Source: CBDUQP01 sp965369385 (lineage in GTDB: Bacteria > Planctomycetota > Phycisphaerae > SM23-33). From it: a stretch of 19,844 bases of DNA. The stretch spans positions 1 through 19,844 of the forward strand of contig CBDUQP010000054.1 of NCBI GenBank assembly GCA_965369385.1. The letters run 5' to 3'. The notes under the pieces are model-generated. The model worked only from the letters and a program-made list of their open reading frames with translations. It did no database searches and was not told where the DNA came from. How positions within the stretch are numbered: the stretch's first letter is position 1; the number at the start of each line of letters is the position of its first letter. A program made the translations under genes and the position numbers. This document shows positions 1 to 6,040 of the stretch, one piece after another.

Positions 1-2
1 GG

Positions 3-56
3 CGAGTAAAGGACCACGCCATGAACGTGGCCGAGGCGCTCGCCGGCGAGAAATAG
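3..56 (+). CDS. C-terminal tail of a PhoU-family protein (partial)
   Basis: The window opens inside a reading frame that ends at a TAG at 54-56. The last 17 residues are RVKDHAMNVAEALAGEK. This resembles the PhoU metal-binding helix signature E-R-I-x-D-H-x-x-N-I-A-E, and the same motif occurs twice in the PhoU tail of the cotransporter at 1493-3331 (ERIGDHAVNIAE and EKIGDHLTNVAQ). PhoU proteins damp phosphate uptake and signalling through PstSCAB and PhoR. The gene is cut by the window edge, so its length and partners cannot be seen. With only 17 residues the family call is tentative. A phosphate role would fit the nearby Na/Pi transporter. Confidence 0.45.
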   Translation, partial: RVKDHAMNVAEALAGEK

Positions 57-135
57 GGTTCGTATGCCTCCAGCCATGGTGGGGGTAATGGCAGCATTGC
101 TGATCATATGGCAAGAACGATCGGGAGACGACGGA

Positions 136-429
136 ATGAACAAGCAACTCATTGGCAAAATGCAAAGCCAGTTCGATGCTCTGGTGCAGTTGGTTCCAGG
201 AGAGAATGTTGAATTCTGGTTTGCGAGAGACCTGCAAGAGCCACTGGGATACGCCCGATGGGAGAATTTCGTCAAGACGATTGCTCGGGCTATAGAGTCT
301 TGTGAAACAACTGGTTACAAGGCTTCGAACCATTTTCGTGGCGTCACGAAAATGGTCGCTCTGCCCAATGAAGAAAGCATGTTCCATAGCTGCATTCATC
401 TACATGAACCTCTTGCCTTACCTGTGTAG
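136..429 (+). pseudogene. Truncated dinD-type gene (N-terminal fragment)
   Basis: An ATG at 136 with purine-rich sequence upstream (GGGAGACGACGGA) opens a 97-residue frame. Residues 1-75 look like the N-terminal domain of the DinD (DNA damage-inducible protein D) family: a FWFARDLQEPLGY segment, then NHFRGVTKMV at 65-74. These match in order the FWTARLLGKLLGY and DHFEDVLEMV segments of the intact dinD at 4485-5339. After residue 75 the similarity stops and an unrelated 22-residue tail runs to the stop. Full-length members are about 270-290 residues, so roughly three quarters of the gene is missing. The break lies within about 10 bases of a perfect palindrome (329-356), and a membrane-protein frame starts at 368. 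It could be a dead fragment or an expressed N-terminal domain. The sequence differs clearly from the intact copy, so it is not a recent duplicate. Confidence 0.6.
329..356. repeat. Perfect 12-bp-arm palindrome inside the dinD-type fragment
   Basis: ACCATTTTCGTG (329-340) and CACGAAAATGGT (345-356) are exact reverse complements around GCGT. The palindrome covers codons for the NHFRGVTKMV motif. It occupies the same codon positions and has the same axis as the palindrome in the intact dinD at 4686-4715 and the free copy at 4418-4447. Confidence 0.9.
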
Positions 430-811
430 ATTGCCCATGGGTACACAGTGGGCAGCACAGTATCTGCCTGACGAAGGGCACCTGATTCCGGGGTTGTTGT
501 TCTTTCACTGTTTCTATTCGTTCCCGGCAGTACTGCTGGCTGTATCAATATGCACAAGCAAGAAGCACGCATTCCCTTTCATATTGACGTTTGTGACCTT
601 GACGGTAGTTTCTGTGTACTACAATCATGACTACGATCTGGCATCAGACGCGCAAGCCGCGATCGGATTGATCTTCATACCGATCTACACCAGCTTCTAC
701 GGTGCTGTGGTTTTCGCGTTGGGGCATGCAGTTCAATACTTGGTCGGCAGAGGGGCAAACGACGCCATGGATGCTGATCGAAGATCCGATGGGACAGATT
801 CCGGCAAGTGA
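368..811 (+). CDS. Small multi-pass membrane protein, unknown function
   Basis: The frame gives 147 residues from the ATG at 368. A start at 437 is possible, and neither has a clear Shine-Dalgarno sequence. Predicted membrane segments lie near residues 6-20, 41-62, 69-85 and 96-123. A polar tail rich in Asp, Arg and Gly follows. The segment around 86-100 is acidic and aromatic (YYNHDYDLASD). I recognise no family. The frame begins about 10 bases after the palindrome where dinD similarity ends and overlaps the dinD fragment's frame, so it may have been brought in by the event that truncated dinD, or its true start may have been lost. The intact dinD at 4485 is also followed directly by a membrane-protein gene, which makes the arrangement worth noting. 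Confidence 0.5.
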   Translation: MKKACSIAAFIYMNLLPYLCRLPMGTQWAAQYLPDEGHLIPGLLFFHCFYSFPAVLLAVSICTSKKHAFPFILTFVTLTVVSVYYNHDYDLASDAQAAIGLIFIPIYTSFYGAVVFALGHAVQYLVGRGANDAMDADRRSDGTDSGK

Positions 812-856
812 GCGACCAACATCGGGGAGTATCGAGTAATCGAAGGGAGATGTCTT

Positions 857-1237
857 ATGTCTGACGATGAAGTTGCTCTGGCAGCCAGGGCTGTTGCAGG
901 AAATCTTGAACTTGGCAGGAGCGAGGCAGATATTGTCGAGGAGCTTCGGGAGTCGGATTGGCCTGAGGAATATGCAGTGGAGTTTGTGCACCGTGTTGCG
1001 CAGGCAGTGGAGATCAACCGCCAGTCAGTGGGTCGCAAGTTATTGGCACGCGCGTACGCTCGACACATGGTTTACGGTCCTTTGTGGGTGATAGCTGGTA
1101 TCGGGATCACGGCGATCTCATACCATATTGCAGTCGCAACGGGGTGTGGAGCCGTCCTCGTCACAGGTGGATTTGTTCTGTATGGGATCATTGATTTCTT
1201 CAGGGGACTGTTTGGATGGATAAGGTATAGCTTATAG
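857..1237 (+). CDS. Small protein with helical N-terminal domain and two membrane segments
   Basis: The frame gives 126 residues from an ATG at 857, preceded by a good ribosome-binding site (GAAGGGAGA) at a suitable distance. Residues 1-60 are soluble and largely helical, with a stretch rich in Glu and Trp (IVEELRESDWPEE). Two hydrophobic segments follow, at about 73-94 and 97-118, joined by a tight turn. The protein ends just after the second, at WIRYSL. This suggests a cytoplasmic domain anchored by a membrane hairpin. No catalytic motif is visible and I cannot name a family. The gap from the previous frame is 45 bases, so co-transcription with 368-811 is likely. Confidence 0.65.
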   Translation: MSDDEVALAARAVAGNLELGRSEADIVEELRESDWPEEYAVEFVHRVAQAVEINRQSVGRKLLARAYARHMVYGPLWVIAGIGITAISYHIAVATGCGAVLVTGGFVLYGIIDFFRGLFGWIRYSL

Positions 1238-1492
1238 GATCACAAGCCATCGCCAGATGATTCGCTCGAACATTCCATGGCCGTCAGTGTAACAGAGGAG
1301 ACCGATTCACCACGCCAAGTCCCGAAATCCCGGTGTCCTGTTGAAGTTGTCGGGGCGATTGCTGTAACGAACGTATGTGTAAGCTGTTACGGTCTGGGCA
1401 ATTCTTTGCCCAAAAACACTCCTTGCGAATCCTCACTCGATTTACATACTGCATGTGTCCATTTAGTGTTAATTCATCCTTAAGGTTCTCCA

Positions 1493-3331
1493 ATGACTGA
1501 TATTCTGGCTGCACAAGTCTCAACGAGTTCTCTGGTGTTCCAGTGCCTTGGTGGGTTGGCACTTTTCATGTACGGCATGGAGTTGCTCGGTAATGGCCTG
1601 AAGATGGCTTCGGGCGATAAGCTACGCTCGTTGTTGCACAAGGCTACGGGCAACAGGGTCGCTGGCGTGGCGACGGGTTTTGCCGTGACGGCAGTCATTC
1701 AGTCATCGTCGGCGACTACGGTAATCGTGGTAGGTCTGATCAATGCCGGGCTGATGAAGCTGCGTCAGGCGATCGGTGTTATCCTCGGCGCGAATATCGG
1801 TACGACGGCGACGATTTGGATTGTGGCGATAGTTGCCAGCGCCCAGGGGATGAAGATCAGCAACTACGCATTGCCTATGGTGACGATAGGCTTTGTCTGT
1901 CTGACATTTCTTTCGCATCAAAAATACAAGACATTCGGCACGGTCATGCTTGGGCTCGGCCTGTTGTTCATAGGTCTGGAATACATGCAGGGTTCCGTGC
2001 CGCCATATCTGTTTAAGGGTGCAGACGCGCCGCTGACAACGTTTCTCAGTGGCCTGACATCGAACCCGATTCTGGCTCTGCTCGCCGGCGCTGTCGTAAC
2101 GATGATTGTCCAAAGCTCGTCGGCCACGATGACGATGGTTGTAATGATTGCCGGCAGTGACGGTTTTGGCAGCGACCAGGCGGTCGCGCTAGATGCTGTG
2201 ATTCCGATTATTCTCGGTGCCAACATCGGCACTACCGTCACGGCCCAATTGGCGGCATTGAATTCCGGAAGGCCCGCCAAACGAGCCGCGATGGCGCATA
2301 CGTTGTTCAATGTTATCGGCGCGATCTGGATGCTGCCCTTCTATTACACTGGCCATTTTACTCAGGCGTGCACGTGGGTTTGGAGTTCGATGAGTTCGAT
2401 GTTCAGCTCCGGTGATCTTGCCGGGCAGGAAACGCTCTTTCTTATCGCGACGGCCCATACGGCCATCAAGGTCGTAGAGACTATTGTCTTCTTGCCGTTT
2501 GTCTCGCAACTGGCGTGGGTCTCTGAGCATATCATCCCCGTCTCCAAAGGCGAGCATGAGCTGCGGCCGGTCGCGTTGGAGGAGAATCTGCTCGACACTC
2601 CCGCTTTTGCCTTGCAGCAGGTTCGCAGTGAGTTGGTTCGTATGTCGAACATGGCCAAGAGTGCGATGATAGATGCACTAGACGGGCTTCGTTCGGGTGA
2701 TATGCGAGTTCTGAAAGCTGTCCAGAAGAAGGAAGACGCCACCGACGAATTCCGGACGGGCATTACCAATTATCTCGTGCAGCTTTCGACACGAACACTG
2801 CCCGAAGAAATCGCAGAAGAGCTGCCCGCGCTGATGCACTCGGTGAATGATATTGAACGCATCGGTGACCATGCCGTCAATATCGCCGAAATTGCCATGC
2901 GCAAGACACAGAAGCATCATCAATTCGGCACCGAAGCTTCCAAGGAAATAAACACGATGCGTGCGTGCGTAATCCGTATGTTCGAGCATATCATCAATGC
3001 TCTTGAATCGGGTGATCCGTCCGAGGCTACCATTGCGCTGCAGAAAGAGGGCGAGATCAATATGATGCTGAAGTCGTATCGCCGCAATCACGTTCACCGT
3101 TTGCGAGCCGGCGACTGCCACGCACTGTCGGGCCTGCTGTTTGTGGATACGATTCAGAATCTCGAAAAGATCGGCGACCACCTGACCAACGTCGCCCAAG
3201 CCTTCCTGGGCGGCCTGCATTGGGACAAACCCATGGACGTGCCCTTTGAAGACGATGCGGACGTGGATGTAGAAACTATCGCCAGCGAAGCCGAGCCCAC
3301 TGATCAGGCAAGCCCAATCACAGACAGCTGA
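1493..3331 (+). CDS. Na/Pi cotransporter family protein with C-terminal PhoU domain
   Basis: This inner-membrane carrier of 612 residues is expected to import inorganic phosphate with sodium. The N-terminal 345 residues hold two inverted Na/Pi-cotransporter repeats, each with the diagnostic QSSSAT motif (70-75 and 207-212) followed by LGANIGTT (98-105 and 241-248). After about residue 370 a cytoplasmic PhoU-like helical region carries two metal-site motifs, ERIGDHAVNIAE (455-466) and EKIGDHLTNVAQ (558-569). A short acidic tail follows (585-606). The length is a little above the 540-600 usual for this fusion type. Start: ATG with TAAGG 8-12 bases upstream. A PhoU-like gene end lies at 3-56, so phosphate genes flank the dinD-fragment island. 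No convincing Pho box was seen upstream. Confidence 0.93.
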   Translation: MTDILAAQVSTSSLVFQCLGGLALFMYGMELLGNGLKMASGDKLRSLLHKATGNRVAGVATGFAVTAVIQSSSATTVIVVGLINAGLMKLRQAIGVILGANIGTTATIWIVAIVASAQGMKISNYALPMVTIGFVCLTFLSHQKYKTFGTVMLGLGLLFIGLEYMQGSVPPYLFKGADAPLTTFLSGLTSNPILALLAGAVVTMIVQSSSATMTMVVMIAGSDGFGSDQAVALDAVIPIILGANIGTTVTAQLAALNSGRPAKRAAMAHTLFNVIGAIWMLPFYYTGHFTQACTWVWSSMSSMFSSGDLAGQETLFLIATAHTAIKVVETIVFLPFVSQLAWVSEHIIPVSKGEHELRPVALEENLLDTPAFALQQVRSELVRMSNMAKSAMIDALDGLRSGDMRVLKAVQKKEDATDEFRTGITNYLVQLSTRTLPEEIAEELPALMHSVNDIERIGDHAVNIAEIAMRKTQKHHQFGTEASKEINTMRACVIRMFEHIINALESGDPSEATIALQKEGEINMMLKSYRRNHVHRLRAGDCHALSGLLFVDTIQNLEKIGDHLTNVAQAFLGGLHWDKPMDVPFEDDADVDVETIASEAEPTDQASPITDS

Positions 3332-3363
3332 TTTGAGTTGTTTGGACTATCACGGAGTGTGGG

Positions 3364-3846
3364 ATGAAGAGATTGTATCGGGAAATGATTGACCGGTTTG
3401 AAGCTGGCGGCCGGGAGCTTCCGGACGCCGTGGCAGGGTTGACGCCGGAAGACGCCCTTACAAGGCCGGGGGCCGACAAGTGGTCTGCCCGGGAGGAGAT
3501 TATCCACCTTGCTGACTCCGATGCGATTGCCATCGACCGGATGAAGCGCGTAATCGCGGAGGAGAATCCCACACTGCTTCGCGCCGACGAACAGGCCTAT
3601 GTGGACCACCTGCATTATGACCTTCAGGACCTGGATGACGCCGTGTTGCTGTTCTGTGTTAACCGTCGTCAGTTCGCCCGCGTGCTGCGGCAGCTTGAGG
3701 ACTGCCAGTTCGAGCGCGTGGGAATCCACAACAGTGAACTGGGGCGGATCACGCTGGCCGAGCTGATCGAGAATTACTGGGAGCATCTGGATATTCACCT
3801 GCAGCGAGTGAAGCAGATCCGTGCAAGCCTGAACTCCGCCCGATAG
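3364..3846 (+). CDS. DinB-fold (DinB_2-type) putative metal-dependent enzyme
   Basis: The protein has 160 residues; the ATG at 3364 is preceded by GGAG at a good distance. It fits the four-helix DinB/YfiT superfamily: a PGADKWSAREEIIHLADSD segment with His48, and a C-terminal TLAELIENYWEHLDIHL segment with His141 and His145. Together these three histidines form the usual metal-binding triad. Members include thiol-dependent transferases and many uncharacterised proteins. The name comes from a Bacillus damage-inducible gene and the family is unrelated to DNA polymerase IV. It starts 32 bases after the Na/Pi transporter and is probably on the same transcript. Substrate unknown. Confidence 0.85.
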   Translation: MKRLYREMIDRFEAGGRELPDAVAGLTPEDALTRPGADKWSAREEIIHLADSDAIAIDRMKRVIAEENPTLLRADEQAYVDHLHYDLQDLDDAVLLFCVNRRQFARVLRQLEDCQFERVGIHNSELGRITLAELIENYWEHLDIHLQRVKQIRASLNSAR

Positions 3847-3879
3847 CTGCCAGCAGTGCCATCGTCAGTGGCGGTGAGG

Positions 3880-3923
3880 CAAGGCCCTGGGCGGTGGGCA
3901 GGCTGTATCCGCCCAGGCCCTTG
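3880..3923. terminator. GC-rich hairpin, likely transcription terminator
   Basis: The arms at 3880-3894 (CAAGGCCCTGGGCGG) and 3909-3923 (CCGCCCAGGCCCTTG) pair over 15 positions with one mismatch, around a 14-base loop. TCTTCTC follows, a weak T-rich tract. It lies 33 bases after the DinB-fold gene, where a terminator would be expected. The tract is poor for a classical intrinsic terminator. Confidence 0.5.
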
Positions 3924-3949
3924 TCTTCTCGCGCGAGGTGGCATCTTCG

Positions 3950-4123
3950 TTATGTCGGCGAACCCCTGAAGACTTCTTCGAGCGTTGTTTTGCCTTGGGC
4001 GGCTTTGCGTATTCCGTCGCCCAGTATTGTGGTCATGCCTTCGGTCACGGAGATCATTCTCAATTCCTCCAGCGATGCCTTTCGTCGGACGGCCGTCAGT
4101 CCGGCGATTCCTCGATACTGAAG
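3950..4123 (-). pseudogene. Remnant of a GspE/PilB-type secretion ATPase (C-terminus only)
   Basis: On the minus strand an uninterrupted 57-codon frame ends at a TAA (3952-3950). It reads like the extreme C-terminus of type II secretion / type IV pilus ATPases. It starts with YRGIAGL (family: YRGRxGL/I). Then come KASLEELR, EGMTTILGDGIRKAAQGKTT and LEEVF, which correspond to the family's xASxxEIR, QGMxTLxxDGLRKVLxGxTT and LEEVLR. The segment usually found between the YRG and AS elements is shortened. Walker A and B regions and a start codon are absent, and a stop lies immediately upstream in frame, so this is a gene relic and not a functional ATPase. The rest of the gene was probably lost when the dinD segment arrived. 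Confidence 0.65.
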
Positions 4124-4417
4124 TTAGTGTGATTGCTCGAGCATTTACTGCATATGTAGCCTACGGGCGAAAACGCAATCGGACAAGTACAAAGTCGCAT
4201 CAGCTAGCACAATCACTATGACACACAGTGCGACAAACGCCCGCTTGGCCGCCGAAAGAACAGAATTCTCGGCCCGAACGCTGGGGTCCTGGCATGTGCG
4301 TAGTCAGTCGAGTTTGCGTTGGAACTGTGATGTTTTGAGGTCTCGTTCCTTATCATGTTAGGAAACAAGATCATATCGCTATGCCGATCGCAGCCAATCT
4401 GATAAGGTATGCGGGGC

Positions 4418-4447
4418 AACCATTTCGAGGATGTCCTCGAAATGGTT
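4418..4447. repeat. Free-standing perfect palindrome upstream of dinD
   Basis: AACCATTTCGAGGA (4418-4431) and TCCTCGAAATGGTT (4434-4447) are exact reverse complements around TG. Positions 4419-4446 match 27 of 28 bases of the segment inside dinD at 4687-4714. Sequence on either side is not shared. It ends 37 bases before the dinD ATG. There is no T-tract, so it is not an intrinsic terminator. Confidence 0.93.
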
Positions 4448-4484
4448 TGGGCGGAGCATATGCCATTGATTATTGGAGCAAAGT

Positions 4485-5339
4485 ATGGCCAAGAAAGATG
4501 AATCGAGCATTCAACACTACGATAGGAGTGTGTTTAGCCAGATTCGCTGTACTTCCGAGGACGGAACTGAATTTTGGACTGCTCGCCTCTTGGGCAAGCT
4601 CCTTGGCTACTCAGAATATCGTCACTTCTTGCCTGTTATTGAAAAGGCCAAGCAAGCATGTAAGAACTCCAACCATGATCCTGCCGACCATTTCGAGGAT
4701 GTCCTCGAGATGGTCCCAATTGGCTCAGGTGCGCACCGTAAATTTGAATCCGTAGCCCTCTCTCGTTACGCTTGTTATTTGATCGTACAAAATGCTGATC
4801 CTGGCAAACCGATCGTGGCAGAAGGGCAGACCTATTTCGCTATCCAGACTCGCCGACAGGAACTCAGCGATGAAGGCAAAGGGTTCAGCGAGTTGCAGGA
4901 GGAAGCGAAGCGTCTGTTGCTTCGAGAGGAAATGAAGAAACACAACAAGCAGCTCGTCGATGCAGCCAAAGGCGCTGGGGTAGAAAGCACCGTCGATTAT
5001 GCTATCTTTCAAAACCACGGATATAAGGGGCTTTACGGAGGGCTGGATGCCAAAGGTATACACAAAACAAAGAGGCTGAAGAAGAGTCAGAAGATTCTTG
5101 ACCATATGGGCAGCACAGAGTTGGCCGCCAATTTATTTCGCGCCACACAAACCGAAGAGAAGCTACGCCGTGAGAACATAAAGGGCAAGCAGAACGCAAA
5201 CCGTACCCATTACGATGTCGGGAAAAAGGTGCGGAAGGCCATCGAGGATATCGGCGGAACAATGCCCGAGGAAATCCTTCCCGCTGAGAGCATTAGGAAG
5301 ATCGAGAGACGCAAGAATAAGGAACTGGGGGACAAATGA
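4485..5339 (+). CDS. dinD: DNA damage-inducible protein D (DinD)
   Basis: The protein has 284 residues, close to the roughly 274 of the Escherichia coli protein. E. coli DinD is SOS-induced and has been reported to inhibit RecA activity; whether that holds here is inference. The sequence follows the family throughout: EFWTARLLGKLLGYSEYRHF (29-48), DHFEDVLEMV (68-77), LSRYACYLIVQNADPGKP (92-109), GQTYFAIQTRRQEL (114-127), then DYAIFQNHGYKGLYGGLD, KILDHMGSTELAANLFRATQ and the C-terminal GTMPEE. I chose the ATG at 4485 because GGAG sits six bases upstream; an in-frame TTG at 4473 is less likely. Its stop overlaps the next gene start. I found no LexA-like box by eye. A palindrome lies inside it at codons 68-77. 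High similarity to a proteobacterial-type protein suggests horizontal transfer. Confidence 0.92.
   Translation: MAKKDESSIQHYDRSVFSQIRCTSEDGTEFWTARLLGKLLGYSEYRHFLPVIEKAKQACKNSNHDPADHFEDVLEMVPIGSGAHRKFESVALSRYACYLIVQNADPGKPIVAEGQTYFAIQTRRQELSDEGKGFSELQEEAKRLLLREEMKKHNKQLVDAAKGAGVESTVDYAIFQNHGYKGLYGGLDAKGIHKTKRLKKSQKILDHMGSTELAANLFRATQTEEKLRRENIKGKQNANRTHYDVGKKVRKAIEDIGGTMPEEILPAESIRKIERRKNKELGDK
4686..4715. repeat. Near-perfect palindrome inside dinD
   Basis: GACCATTTCGAGGA (4686-4699) and TCCTCGAGATGGTC (4702-4715) pair at 13 of 14 positions, the exception being T4692/G4709, a wobble in RNA. It encodes DHFEDVLEMV and has the same axis as the palindrome in the dinD fragment at 329-356. Confidence 0.9.
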
Positions 5340-5983
5340 CTACATGGCAGATTATCCTGATTCCCGCTGTGCTGCTGGTTATTGGTCTGATTCGGCAGAT
5401 TGTTATATTGTTTAAGGAATCGCAGAAGATACGTTTGGTAGAAGAGTTCCTAGAGAAGTTCACGCAATGGTGCGAGGGCGATGGTAAGGACAAGGAACTC
5501 TACAATTGGATGCTTGACAAGTCCCATACGGTGCAGACGACGCTGGGGTCGTTTGGCTACGCGGAGTACCGGAATTCAGCGCGTGGGATTCAAGTCCCGG
5601 ACTATCCCCTTGTGTTGGCTGGAATTCCAGAAATATATCAAGACTGTACCAACGCCTGGCCAGACGAACTAATCTGCGCGGTTGACAGCCACCTTCGTCA
5701 ATTCATTGGTGCTGCCAAAGAGCAGAAACATCGGGAGAAAATGCGTGTGTTCAATCCGCCGGTGTTGCTGTGTGGCGGGGTTGCGTGGCTGATGGAATTG
5801 CTGCTTGTTATTCTCAGCGAAACCAAGATTATTACCACGAGTCGGCGAGCAATCATAGCCGACAGCCAAGTATTCTTCCTGCTATCGGGCGTAGGCGCGA
5901 TCATTGCGATAATCGCAGGCTTGATGGCCATTGTCACGGGCTGTGAGAAGTTCGCCACCATTGTGACTGGATGGATGACGTAG
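5336..5983 (+). CDS. Membrane protein translationally coupled to dinD, unknown function
   Basis: The protein has 215 residues. The ATG at 5336 overlaps the dinD TGA in an ATGA junction, so the two are almost certainly co-translated. GGAACTGGGGG lies just upstream as a ribosome-binding site. One membrane segment is at residues 4-26, then a soluble, mostly helical stretch of about 110 residues with many aromatic and acidic residues, then two more segments at about 141-161 and 178-200. There is no recognisable catalytic motif and no family I can name. The tight coupling suggests a functional partner of DinD. The truncated dinD at 136 is also followed by membrane-protein genes, though their sequences are not obviously related to this one. 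Confidence 0.75.
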   Translation: MTTWQIILIPAVLLVIGLIRQIVILFKESQKIRLVEEFLEKFTQWCEGDGKDKELYNWMLDKSHTVQTTLGSFGYAEYRNSARGIQVPDYPLVLAGIPEIYQDCTNAWPDELICAVDSHLRQFIGAAKEQKHREKMRVFNPPVLLCGGVAWLMELLLVILSETKIITTSRRAIIADSQVFFLLSGVGAIIAIIAGLMAIVTGCEKFATIVTGWMT

Positions 5984-6040
5984 GATAGAGGCGAATTTGC
6001 ATTTGAGGCGCAATTGGGCGTTGCCGCCTTGTTCGAAAAG

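Larger units (their letters stand above)
3847..4484. other. 638-base intergenic stretch between the DinB-fold gene and dinD
   Basis: This gap contains a terminator-like hairpin (3880-3923), a decayed ATPase tail on the minus strand (3950-4123) and a free palindrome (4418-4447). Between 4124 and 4417 I see nothing: short frames on both strands lack ribosome-binding sites and recognisable protein content. Confidence 0.7.

Noticed and set aside
1277..1483. Small plus-strand frame before the Na/Pi cotransporter
   Set aside because: No ribosome-binding site, no recognisable protein content; probably leader DNA.
1703..3220. Minus-strand frames opposite the Na/Pi cotransporter
   Set aside because: Shadows of a well-supported gene; their content is low-complexity and Arg/His-rich.
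3364..3846. DinB-fold gene and dinD as one SOS operon because of their names
   Set aside because: They are separated by a 638-base gap with a terminator-like hairpin, and the DinB-fold family is not a DNA polymerase or an SOS marker in itself.
4418..4447. Reading the free palindrome as an intrinsic terminator of upstream transcription
   Set aside because: No T-tract follows, and the sequence is a copy of a coding segment of dinD.
4124..4480. LexA-type SOS box upstream of dinD
   Set aside because: GAAC half-sites occur, but no GAAC-N4-GTTC or CTG-N10-CAG arrangement was found by eye.
329..4715. Palindromes as integron attC sites or CRISPR repeats
   Set aside because: No attC core motifs, integrase or regular spacing; only three copies, two of them within coding sequence.
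4381..4755. A 124-codon plus-strand frame overlapping the dinD start
   Set aside because: It has no ribosome-binding site and is in a different frame from the clear DinD family protein.
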